DNA of 64,000 bases from positions 124,001-188,000 of the forward strand of contig NZ_BOOP01000004.1 of the NCBI RefSeq assembly GCF_016863295.1. The letters are read 5' to 3'. The position numbers and the translations under genes are program-made. The stretch comes from Planotetraspora phitsanulokensis (GTDB taxonomy: Bacteria; Actinomycetota; Actinomycetes; Streptosporangiales; Streptosporangiaceae). Position 1 is the stretch's first letter; each line of letters opens with the position of its first letter. Below the pieces are notes generated by a model that ran no database searches, was not told the DNA's origin, and saw nothing but the letters and a program-made list of their open reading frames with translations. Shown here piece by piece: positions 24,814-32,514 of this stretch.

Positions 24814-25701
24814 GTGACTTCTGCTCTACAGGCCCAGGCACTGGGCAAGAGGTACGGCAAGCGCTGGGCGCTGAGCGACTGCACCATCGACATCCCGGCC
24901 GGCCACGTCGTCGGGCTGGTGGGCCCCAACGGCGCCGGCAAGACCACACTGCTGAAGCTGGCCGGCGGTCAGCTCCAACCGACGACGGGCGGCATCACGG
25001 TGCTCGGCGAGCGGCCCGGGAGCACGCCCGCGCAACTGGCCAGGGTCGGGTTCGTCGCCCAGGACACCCCGCTCTACGCGGCACTGACCGTCGCCGAACA
25101 CCTGCGATTAGGCGCCCGGCTCAACCCCCGCTGGGACGCCGCGCTTGCACGGGAGCGCATCACGCAGTTCGGCCTCGACCCCGCGCACCGCGCGGGCAAG
25201 CTGTCGGGCGGCCAGCGCGCCCAGCTCGCCCTCACCCTGGGCCTGGCCAAGCGGCCCGAACTGCTGATCACGGACGAGCCGGTGGCCTCACTCGACCCTC
25301 TGGCCCGCCGGGATTTCCTGCAGGGGCTGACGGAGGCCGTCATCACGCACGAGCTCAGCGTGGTGCTCTCCTCCCACCTGGTCTCCGACCTGGAAAAGGT
25401 CAGCAACTACCTGATCGTCCTCGTCGACTCCCGCGTCCGGATGGCCGGGAAGGTCGACAGGCTGCTGGCCACCCATCACCGCCTCACCGGTCCGCGCCGC
25501 GATCCCGTTCGGCTCCCCGCCGACCAGCGAGTGATCTCCGTCAGCCACACCGATCGGCAGAGCACGTTCGTGGTCCGTACCGAGGCCCCGATCCACGATC
25601 CCGCCTGGACGGTCAGCCGGCTCAGTCTGGAAGACCTCGTCCTCGCCTACATGGAAAAGCCCGCGGAGAACCGGCGGGCCGCCGTGGAGGTGCAGCGATG
25701 A
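24814..25701 (+). CDS. ABC transporter ATP-binding protein
   Basis: A 295-residue ATPase with Walker A GPNGAGKTT, signature KLSGGQRAQLALTLGLA, Walker B LLITDEPVASLDP and the switch His in LSSHLVSD. The C-terminal 75 residues form the extra domain common in drug- and lantibiotic-type exporters. It starts at GTG with AGGAGG 8 bases upstream, and its stop overlaps the permease start (ATGA). It is the first gene of a four-gene operon ending with two lipoproteins. Confidence 0.92.
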   Translation: MTSALQAQALGKRYGKRWALSDCTIDIPAGHVVGLVGPNGAGKTTLLKLAGGQLQPTTGGITVLGERPGSTPAQLARVGFVAQDTPLYAALTVAEHLRLGARLNPRWDAALARERITQFGLDPAHRAGKLSGGQRAQLALTLGLAKRPELLITDEPVASLDPLARRDFLQGLTEAVITHELSVVLSSHLVSDLEKVSNYLIVLVDSRVRMAGKVDRLLATHHRLTGPRRDPVRLPADQRVISVSHTDRQSTFVVRTEAPIHDPAWTVSRLSLEDLVLAYMEKPAENRRAAVEVQR

Positions 25702-26753
25702 TCTGGCTCACCTGGCGGCAGTTCCGCGGCTCGGCCGTGATGACGGCCGCCGTACTCGTCATCCTCACCGTCGTGCTCGCCCTCACCGGCCCGGACCTGG
25801 CCTCCCAATACGCCACCGGGATCGCCGACTGCACCCCGGACAACACCTGCGACCAGTTCTTCGACCGCTTCTTCGACGGACATCAGCTCCCTTTCCTGGC
25901 CGTCAGCCTTGTCGTGCTGGCCCTGCCCGCTATGGTCGGGCTCTTCTGGGGAGCCCCGTTGATCTCCCGCGAGCTGGAGGCGGGCACGCACCTGCTGGTG
26001 TGGAACCAGAGCGTCACCCGCGGCCGCTGGCTGGCGGTCAAGCTCGGGCTCACCGGCCTGGCGGCCGTTGCCGCCGCCTGCGTGTGCGGCCTCGCGGTGA
26101 CGTGGTGGTCCGACCCCCTGGACAAGTCGGCCTTTGCAGACTTGGCCCAGATGGCTCCCCCGGTGTTCGGCGCGCGTGGCATCGTCCCGATGGGGTATGC
26201 GGCCTTCGCCTTCGTCCTGGGCGTCGCCGTGGGCATGCTGGTGCGCCGCACGCTGCCCGCCATGGCCCTCACCCTGGCCGCGTTCGCCGCGATCCAGATC
26301 GCGATGCCGATGCTGGTCCGGCCCCACCTGATGCCCCCGGTCACCTCGACCTTCGAGATCGGCAACGTGAACGGGGGCGGCATCCACGTAGAGGGGCAGG
26401 GGGGCGGACCTGTGTACCTATCCTTGCGGGCGGCCGTTCCCGGCAACGCGGGCGCCTGGGTCCTGTCCGGCGACCTCCTCGATCCGTCCGGACGTACGAT
26501 CGCCGGCACCGGCGAAGAAGCGCCCGTCCCCGTCTCCGTGACGTCGGGACCCTGCGCGCCGCAGGAGGCGGTACCACACGGCTTGGACGCGTGCTGGGCC
26601 GAGATCAACCGGCTCGGCTACCGGCAGCAGGCGACCTACCAGCCCCTCGACCGCTTCTGGCCCTTCCAGTGGATCGAGACCGGGATCTACGCCCTGCTCA
26701 CCCTCGGCCTCACGTGGTTGTCCTTCTGGTGGGTCCGGAGACGCCTTTCATGA
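25698..26753 (+). CDS. ABC transporter permease
   Basis: A 351-residue ABC-2-like permease. It starts MIWLTWRQFR and has about six membrane segments, at roughly 14-31, 62-90, 112-140, 160-185, 190-210 and 325-345. It carries the actinobacterial motif ISRELEAGTHLLVWNQSVTRG between the second and third. A large extracytoplasmic loop of about 100 residues (220-320) precedes the last segment and includes a Gly-rich stretch and two Cys. It is coupled to the ATPase and the S41 gene by ATGA overlaps at both ends. Confidence 0.9.
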   Translation: MIWLTWRQFRGSAVMTAAVLVILTVVLALTGPDLASQYATGIADCTPDNTCDQFFDRFFDGHQLPFLAVSLVVLALPAMVGLFWGAPLISRELEAGTHLLVWNQSVTRGRWLAVKLGLTGLAAVAAACVCGLAVTWWSDPLDKSAFADLAQMAPPVFGARGIVPMGYAAFAFVLGVAVGMLVRRTLPAMALTLAAFAAIQIAMPMLVRPHLMPPVTSTFEIGNVNGGGIHVEGQGGGPVYLSLRAAVPGNAGAWVLSGDLLDPSGRTIAGTGEEAPVPVSVTSGPCAPQEAVPHGLDACWAEINRLGYRQQATYQPLDRFWPFQWIETGIYALLTLGLTWLSFWWVRRRLS

Positions 26754-28171
26754 CCATCATCAGGACCGCGGCCGCCGGGCTTGCCCTCCTCCTGGCGGCG
26801 GCCTGCACGGCACCGACGCCGCCGCGCAGCCAGGCGAGCACGGCGGGCGCAACGGCCTGCGCGCACCCCCAGGGACCTCTCGGGACCGAGACGGCCACCA
26901 CGATCGACGTCATCGAGCAGGCGTACTTCTGCATCCTCGGCAACTACTACAGCGGCCCGACGCTGGACGCCCGCACGCTGCTGACCGCCGGATTCCTCGC
27001 CCTGACCCAGGAACTCAACCGCGACGGGCGCGACGTGCCCGACGCGACCATGCCGGCGCTGACCGGCGACCGGAAAGCCGACTGGGCCGCCTTCGCGACC
27101 GCCTACCGGAAGATCACCGATCAGGTCCCCGACCTGCGTGACAAGCTGGCCGTCGCAACCCTCGAGGCCATCGTGGCCGCCCTCGGCGACAACCACGCCC
27201 GATGGACGCACGATGACGCACGGCCGCTCGACTACTACGACGGCGACGGCTACGGCCTGGGTCTCCAGGCGAACGTCAGCAGCTCGCAGACGGACGGCAG
27301 CAGCCCCCGCGTCGCCCTCGCTCCGCTGTTCGTCACCACCGTGCTCGGCGGCGCGGCGCGGGCCGCCGGACTGCACCCGGGGGACGTCATCGAAGCGGTC
27401 AACGGCTCGGCGCCCTTCGTCGACGGCAAGGTCACCCCCGCGATCGCCGCGCTCTATCCGACGTATCCCGAGGCGCGCCCGGTCGAGTTGCGGCTCCTGC
27501 GGCAGACCACCGGCCGCCGCTGGACGGTCACGCTCAAGCCCGGCCTCTACCAGCGAGACCTGGCCGCCTTGCAAGTGGTGAGGTCGAAGCTGCTGAACGA
27601 CGACGTCGCCTACGTACGGATGACCGGATTCGCGCCCGACTCCGCGAACAGGGTTCTCAAGGCGATCTCCCGGCTGCGCACCGGCCGGACCCTCACCGGG
27701 GTCGTGCTGGACCTGCGCGGCAACGGCGGCGGCAGCCCTGTGGAGGCGATCCGGCTGCTGAGCGCGTTCGTCCACGGCAAGATCACCGCCTACCAGTGCA
27801 CCGTGGACAACAGATGCGCGACCGCGCGGACCGACGACACCGTCGAACTGCTCCACCTGCCGCTGGTCGTGCTCATCGACCACGGCTGCGTCTCGGCCTG
27901 CGAGCACGTCAGCTCCGCGGTCAAGGACCTGCACCTCGGCCAGTTGGTGGGCACCAGAACCGCCGGCGTGATCTCCGGCCCGGCGCAGTCCTACCTGCTC
28001 GCCAACAACACCGTCCTGGGCTTCCCCAACAGGCACCACCTGGGGCCCGATCGCGAGGTGATCGACCGGATCGGCGTGCCGCCCGACCACTACGTGCCCC
28101 TGACCCCGCAGGACGCGGCCGCCGGGCGCGACCCCGCGCTGGCCGAGGCCCTGACCCTGCTGCACAAGTGA
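26750..28171 (+). CDS. S41 family peptidase lipoprotein
   Basis: A 473-residue lipoprotein. The signal peptide ends in a LAAAC lipobox with Cys19. A PDZ-like segment is LGGAARAAGLHPGDVIEAVNG at about 200-225. The S41 core has VLDLRGNGGGSPVEA and a nucleophile region GCVSACEH with Ser382 in the catalytic position. The residue 25 positions after Ser is not the Lys seen in Tsp/CtpA (the motif is GTRTAGVISG), so it belongs to a Lys-less S41 subgroup. It starts by ATGA overlap with the permease gene, implying co-expression with the exporter. Confidence 0.88.
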   Translation: MTIIRTAAAGLALLLAAACTAPTPPRSQASTAGATACAHPQGPLGTETATTIDVIEQAYFCILGNYYSGPTLDARTLLTAGFLALTQELNRDGRDVPDATMPALTGDRKADWAAFATAYRKITDQVPDLRDKLAVATLEAIVAALGDNHARWTHDDARPLDYYDGDGYGLGLQANVSSSQTDGSSPRVALAPLFVTTVLGGAARAAGLHPGDVIEAVNGSAPFVDGKVTPAIAALYPTYPEARPVELRLLRQTTGRRWTVTLKPGLYQRDLAALQVVRSKLLNDDVAYVRMTGFAPDSANRVLKAISRLRTGRTLTGVVLDLRGNGGGSPVEAIRLLSAFVHGKITAYQCTVDNRCATARTDDTVELLHLPLVVLIDHGCVSACEHVSSAVKDLHLGQLVGTRTAGVISGPAQSYLLANNTVLGFPNRHHLGPDREVIDRIGVPPDHYVPLTPQDAAAGRDPALAEALTLLHK

Positions 28172-28181
28172 ACGGATCCCC

Positions 28182-29339
28182 ATGAGACAGATCCTGGTCA
28201 TCGCCGCGGGACTGGCCGTCGTCCTGACCGCGTCCGCCTGCTCCACCCCGGCACCGCCCCGGTCCGACGCCCCGCCGGTCACACCGACCGGCCCCACCAC
28301 CCTGCCCGCGCCTACCGGTGACCGTCCGGTCGGCACCACCGTTCTGTATCTGACGGACACCTCCCGCCCCGACCCCTGGAACCTCGACGTCGACGCCAGG
28401 GAGCTCAAGGTCACCCTGTGGTACCCGACCGAGCAGCGCGACGGGCAACGTGCTCCGTACATGACACCCAAGGAGTCGGAGCTCCTGATGAAGGGCTCGG
28501 GGATCGCGAGCGCGCCGTACGACACGCTGAGCAAGACCCGCACGAACGCCGTCCAGGACGCCGCACCCACGGGACGAAAGTTTCCCCTGGTGGTGCTCTC
28601 CCCCGGCTTCACCAAGCCGATGAGCACACTCACCTCCCTGGCCGAGGACCTGGCCAGCCGAGGCTATGTCGTGGCCGGGATCGACCACACCTACGAGAGC
28701 TACGCCACCACCCTCTCCGATGGACGGGTCGCCGAATGCCTCGCCTGCGACAGCGACACCGACCCCGGCTTCGGCACGTGGGCGGTCCAGGGCCGGGTCG
28801 CCGACGTCTCCTTCGTGCTCGACCGGTTGCCCTCGGTGTGGGACGGTTCCCGCCTGATCGACCGGTCCCGCATTGCGATGGTGGGCCAGTCGATCGGCGG
28901 GGCCGCCGCCCTGGCCGCCATGGTGCAGGACCCCCGGGTACGCGCCGGAATCGACCTGGACGGCACCACCTACGCCCGCATCCCCAAGACCGGGTTCTCC
29001 AAGCCGTTCCTGTTCATGGGCACGGAGCAGCACCTTCCCGGCGGGCGCGACAACTCCTGGGACCGCGACTGGAAGCTGCTGACCGGATGGAAGCGCTGGC
29101 TCGTCCTGACGGGCGCCGAACACCAGTCCTTCACCGACAGCCCACTGATGGCGGACGCCCTCGCCATCAAGCCCCTACCCGGCACCCTGCCCGCGGCCCG
29201 TGGCGCAGAGCTCACCCGCACCTACGTGGCCGCCTTCCTCGACCAGCACCTGAAGTCACAGCGACAGTCCCTCCTGGAGAAGCCGTCATCCCGCTACCCC
29301 GAGGTCAAGTTCTGCCCCGAGACCTGCGGTCGATCCTGA
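28182..29339 (+). CDS. PAF-acetylhydrolase-like alpha/beta hydrolase lipoprotein
   Basis: A 385-residue lipoprotein with lipobox LTASAC (Cys20) and a Pro/Thr-rich linker. An alpha/beta hydrolase domain follows: WYPTEQRDG, VVLSPGFTKP, VVAGIDHTYES, the nucleophile elbow GQSIGG with Ser237, then GIDLDGTT with the likely catalytic Asp, and a His in EHQSF. These marks match the platelet-activating-factor acetylhydrolase family of esterases. It starts 10 bases after the S41 stop and is the last gene of the exporter operon. Substrate unknown; probably an outer-face lipid or ester. Confidence 0.9.
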   Translation: MRQILVIAAGLAVVLTASACSTPAPPRSDAPPVTPTGPTTLPAPTGDRPVGTTVLYLTDTSRPDPWNLDVDARELKVTLWYPTEQRDGQRAPYMTPKESELLMKGSGIASAPYDTLSKTRTNAVQDAAPTGRKFPLVVLSPGFTKPMSTLTSLAEDLASRGYVVAGIDHTYESYATTLSDGRVAECLACDSDTDPGFGTWAVQGRVADVSFVLDRLPSVWDGSRLIDRSRIAMVGQSIGGAAALAAMVQDPRVRAGIDLDGTTYARIPKTGFSKPFLFMGTEQHLPGGRDNSWDRDWKLLTGWKRWLVLTGAEHQSFTDSPLMADALAIKPLPGTLPAARGAELTRTYVAAFLDQHLKSQRQSLLEKPSSRYPEVKFCPETCGRS

Positions 29340-29372
29340 GACCCTACGCACGGCGGACGAACTACGGGCGTT

Positions 29373-30233
29373 CTATTCGCCGGCGGGACGGCCGGGCACG
29401 CCGCCGGAGTGATAGCGCCGCCGCTTGGCGGACGCGGCCAGCGCGGCCGCCCTCGCCGCCTCCGTCGGCGTGAACGGCAGCGCCGGGCGGCTCACCAGGA
29501 GCGCGCGTTCCGGATGGACGGACACGACCAGGGTCGTCCCGCGTTCCCCCGCGCCATCGACGGTGTCGCCGGGACGCCGCCAGTGGACCGCGGGTGCGCG
29601 CAACAACTTCGCCATCGCCTCGGGCAGCCGATCCGGATCCTCGCTGACGCGATGCGCCAGGACCAGTGCCTGGACCCCGGGATCGACCAGATCCTCCACA
29701 TGAGCGCGCACGATCACCGTGTCGAGCCCTCCGGCCCCGCCGACGGCCGCCCCCAGGTCCCGCATGCTGAGGCCGGCGGGCGCCTCGATCACGAACTCGT
29801 CGAGGGCGTCGCATCCGGAGGGCGACACGGCGCTCCCGCCGGTGGCCGCGATGTGCAGAGCGAGGACGTTGCAGCGCAGGCCGGCGAACGCGCCGGCGAG
29901 GTCGGCCAGCCGGCCCGGCCTGTCGACCACGCGGGTGCGGATGCGCCACAGGCTCATGGGCCGGTCCTCAGCAACGTCGCGCGTCTCGCGGGGAAGGCGG
30001 ACGCGCCCGCGCCGCGCGCTCAGCCGTTTGTGGACGAAGGCGCCCGCGATCACCGCTACCCCCAGGCCCACCAGCACCATCGGACCGGGGTCGGTGTGAC
30101 CGAGGAGAATGGCGAGCAGATGGGCCAGCCCCACTGTCATGAACAGCACCGCCAGTTCCACGGCCTCGCGCTTCCATGACGCGGAGACCTCGTCCGGGGT
30201 GCGGGCCCGATCGGCACCGTGCGCTTCGCTCAT
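29373..30233 (-). CDS. membrane-anchored ACT-domain protein
   Basis: A 286-residue protein. Two membrane segments occur near the N-terminus (about 27-47 and 52-68). An ACT-like domain follows at about 93-175, with RTRVVDRPGRLADLAGAFAG and NVLALHIAATGG. The C-terminal part carries a SVHPERALLVSRPALPFTPTEAARA region of unknown fold. ACT domains bind small ligands, often amino acids, so this is a candidate membrane-linked sensor. It lies on the same strand as the MgtC-tail/PaiB fusion, 89 bases away. I do not recognise a specific family beyond the ACT domain. Confidence 0.7.
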   Translation of the reverse strand: MSEAHGADRARTPDEVSASWKREAVELAVLFMTVGLAHLLAILLGHTDPGPMVLVGLGVAVIAGAFVHKRLSARRGRVRLPRETRDVAEDRPMSLWRIRTRVVDRPGRLADLAGAFAGLRCNVLALHIAATGGSAVSPSGCDALDEFVIEAPAGLSMRDLGAAVGGAGGLDTVIVRAHVEDLVDPGVQALVLAHRVSEDPDRLPEAMAKLLRAPAVHWRRPGDTVDGAGERGTTLVVSVHPERALLVSRPALPFTPTEAARAAALAASAKRRRYHSGGVPGRPAGE

Positions 30234-30322
30234 GAAGCCAGGCTGACCGTCGGTTGTTTCGCGATCACGCAGTGTGCAATTACGGCAGCATTAAACCGCC
30301 CGCACGTCTCGTCCGCCGATCG

Positions 30323-31237
30323 TCACCCCACGCCGCCGGGCGGCGTCCGGCGGAGCACATGACCACGGGCGGCCGCGTCACCGGGCCCGCCCCGCTCGGC
30401 GAGCCGGTCCGCGACATGACGCCGGTGCGCCTCGTCGACGTTGCCACCGTACTTGAACTTGCCGTTGATCTTCTGGACGGCCAACCGCAGGCCGCGGATG
30501 CCGGGAAGCCGCCGGGAGTGCTCGCGAGGATCGGCCAGTCCACCGTCCAGGCGGGCCAACTGCGCGCGCAGGATGTCGAGCACGCCCTCCGCGTCGGTGA
30601 CGACCTCCGCCCGGCAGACGAGTTGCACAGCGGCGTAGTAGGTGGTGGGAACACCCAGACGAGGGTCCTCGTCCGTCCCCGGCAGAGCCTTCCATGCGCC
30701 TTCGACGTAGGCCCAGTCACCCGCGACCGACAACACGACCATGGGGTTCTCCTCGATCGCCCCCCAGATCGGGTTGGGGCGCGCGAGGTGCAGCACCACC
30801 GTGGAGTCGCCGGTCACAAGGAACTGCGTCGGCACCACGACCGGCACATCCCGATCCCGGCCGGAGGCGACGAGATGGCCGAACTCGTTGGCGCGGACGA
30901 ACGCCATCGCCTCGTCGTCATCGGCGGCGTCCCACGGATGGATCAACATGCGGTGAAATCTATGCGACGCGACATCCGGCACAGTTGGGTGGCCCTCACG
31001 GCACCGTCGGATCGTCGGCTCCTCGCGCGAGACTCGCACCACGCCGTCGATCGAGGCCAGTGCCGCGGTGAGCTCGCTGATCGCTCCAGGACCCTGGACG
31101 GCGAACCGCACGGAGACGAGCCGCGGATCGCGCACCTCGTCATGCCGCGCCACGGAGAGGTCGCTCACCGTGAAGCCGCGCCCCGTGCACCCGGCCAGGA
31201 CGGCCGGCAGCACGCCACGCAGGTGCTGGTAGGTCAA
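30323..31237 (-). CDS. fusion of MgtC C-terminal-like domain and PaiB-like FMN-binding barrel
   Basis: A 304-residue protein in two parts. Residues 1-75 (RGVLPAVLAGCTGRGFTVSD and ELTAALASIDGVVRV) resemble the cytoplasmic C-terminal domain of MgtC/SapB proteins but lack the membrane domain. Residues 90-290 resemble the PaiB/FMN-binding negative regulator split barrel: HPWDAADDDEAMAFVRANEFG, HLARPNPIWG and VPTTYYAAVQL. It likely starts at TTG 31237, which has AGGAGG just upstream although spaced only 2 bases. A role in ligand-sensed redox or efflux control is only a guess. Confidence 0.72.
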   Translation of the reverse strand: MTYQHLRGVLPAVLAGCTGRGFTVSDLSVARHDEVRDPRLVSVRFAVQGPGAISELTAALASIDGVVRVSREEPTIRRCREGHPTVPDVASHRFHRMLIHPWDAADDDEAMAFVRANEFGHLVASGRDRDVPVVVPTQFLVTGDSTVVLHLARPNPIWGAIEENPMVVLSVAGDWAYVEGAWKALPGTDEDPRLGVPTTYYAAVQLVCRAEVVTDAEGVLDILRAQLARLDGGLADPREHSRRLPGIRGLRLAVQKINGKFKYGGNVDEAHRRHVADRLAERGGPGDAAARGHVLRRTPPGGVG

Positions 31238-31293
31238 ATCCTCCTGTGACCAGGGCTTTCTCCGGCGACGCGCCGCGATTGAGGTCGAGGACG

Positions 31294-31325
31294 GCCCCGC
31301 GCCTCCCCGGGGGGAGATGCGGGGC
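31294..31325. terminator. stem-loop terminator after the CBS gene
   Basis: GCCCCGC (31294-31300) and GCGGGGC (31319-31325) form an outer stem, and CTCCCC/GGGGAG forms an inner one. It lies 18 bases beyond the end of the minus-strand CBS gene and before the fusion gene. Confidence 0.6.
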
Positions 31326-31343
31326 GATCTCGCGGCGCGGCCC

Positions 31344-31766
31344 TCAGTTGTTGGGCGGGGCCGCGCTTATTTCGGACAACGCCGAGGTCGGATCCCGCTC
31401 CACGGCCATGTCTCCGATCGAGACGATGCCGACGGGATGGCCGTTCTCCACGACGGGAACCCGGCGTACGGCCTTCTCACGCATCAGCCGCACGACTTCG
31501 TCGGCGTCCTGATCGGGGGTGACGGTCACCACGTCGGCGCTGCACAGCACCCCGATCGGCGTGGCCGTCACGTCACGGGTCTCGGCGACGCCGCGTACCA
31601 CGATGTCACGGTCGGTCACCACGCCGCACAGGCGCTCGCCGTCCCCGATCACCAGGACGTCGCCGATTCCCTGGTCGCGCATGAGCCTGGCGGCCTGGGT
31701 GACGGTCGCCTCTCTGGTCAGCATCACCGGACCAGGAGTCATGACTTCTCGTACTTTCTGCGTCAT
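31344..31766 (-). CDS. two-CBS-domain protein
   Basis: A 140-residue stand-alone CBS pair (Bateman module). The first CBS is at 5-65, with REVMTPGPVMLTREATVTQA, IGDVLVIGDGERLCGVVTDRD, and the second is at 73-130, with DADEVVRLMREKAVRRVPVVENG and VGIVSIGDMA. Such modules bind adenine nucleotides or sense energy or redox state. The size matches the mycobacterial hypoxic response protein Hrp1 type. It sits beside an ACT protein, the MgtC-tail fusion and a two-component system. A terminator follows it. Confidence 0.93.
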   Translation of the reverse strand: MTQKVREVMTPGPVMLTREATVTQAARLMRDQGIGDVLVIGDGERLCGVVTDRDIVVRGVAETRDVTATPIGVLCSADVVTVTPDQDADEVVRLMREKAVRRVPVVENGHPVGIVSIGDMAVERDPTSALSEISAAPPNN

Positions 31767-31824
31767 CTTCCACCCCTCCTTCCGGTCAACCGCTCTACCC
31801 GGCGAGGCGGGGGCTAACCCGGAC

Positions 31825-31845
31825 GCCGGGGCGGGCGGCCCCGGC
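31825..31845. terminator. short GC stem-loop between the response regulator and CBS genes
   Basis: GCCGGGGC (31825-31832) pairs with GCCCCGGC (31838-31845) across a 5-base loop, 7 bases beyond the end of the minus-strand response-regulator gene. Confidence 0.55.
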
Positions 31846-31851
31846 CGAGTC

Positions 31852-32514
31852 TCAGGCGAGACCGGCGTCGTGGGCGAGGAGCGCGATCTGCGTGCGGTTC
31901 CCGAGGCTGAGCTTGTTCAGGATGTGGGTGATGTGCGCCTTCACCGTGCCCACGCTCATGAAGAGCTCGGCGGCGATCTCGGCGTTCGTCAGCCCCTGGG
32001 CGATGGCGAGGACGACGTCGTGCTCGCGGGGGCTCAGGCCGGCCAGGGCGTCACGCGCCCGCTCGTACGCGCCGGACGCGGTGGCCACCTTCTCCATCAA
32101 CCGGCGGGTGATCGCCGGAGACAGGATCGGGTCCCCTGACGAGACCCGGCACACCGCGTCCACGATCTGGGCGGGCGGGGTGTCCTTGAGCAGGAATCCG
32201 CTGGCCCCGGCGCGCAGCGCCCGTAAGACGTTTTCGTCGGTGTCGAAGGTCGTCAGCACGATGACCTCCGGGGGGTTCTGTCGTCGCCGCAGCCGGTTAA
32301 TGGCCGTGATCCCGTCCACCCGCGGCATCCGCAGGTCCATGAGCACGACCTGGGGGGCGTGCGCGTCGATCGCGGCAGGGACCTCGTCCCCGTCGGCCGC
32401 CTCGGCGACCACCGCGATGCCGTTCGCGCCGTCGAGCATCAGCGAGAGCCCGGCACGCACCAGAGGGTCGTCGTCCACGATGAGAACGCGTACAGCATGG
32501 CTCACGCCGGCCAT
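31852..32514 (-). CDS. NarL/LuxR family response regulator
   Basis: A 220-residue response regulator. The receiver has DDD at 14-16, the phosphoacceptor Asp60 in VVLMDLRMP, TTF and LLKD switch residues, and a LuxR HTH at the C-terminus (LSPREHDVVLAIAQGLTNAEI and VGTVKAHITHIL). The ATG at 32514 overlaps the kinase gene by 13 bases; a GTG at 32505 that overlaps the kinase stop as GTGA is an equally likely start. It works with the kinase encoded immediately upstream. Confidence 0.92.
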   Translation of the reverse strand: MAGVSHAVRVLIVDDDPLVRAGLSLMLDGANGIAVVAEAADGDEVPAAIDAHAPQVVLMDLRMPRVDGITAINRLRRRQNPPEVIVLTTFDTDENVLRALRAGASGFLLKDTPPAQIVDAVCRVSSGDPILSPAITRRLMEKVATASGAYERARDALAGLSPREHDVVLAIAQGLTNAEIAAELFMSVGTVKAHITHILNKLSLGNRTQIALLAHDAGLA

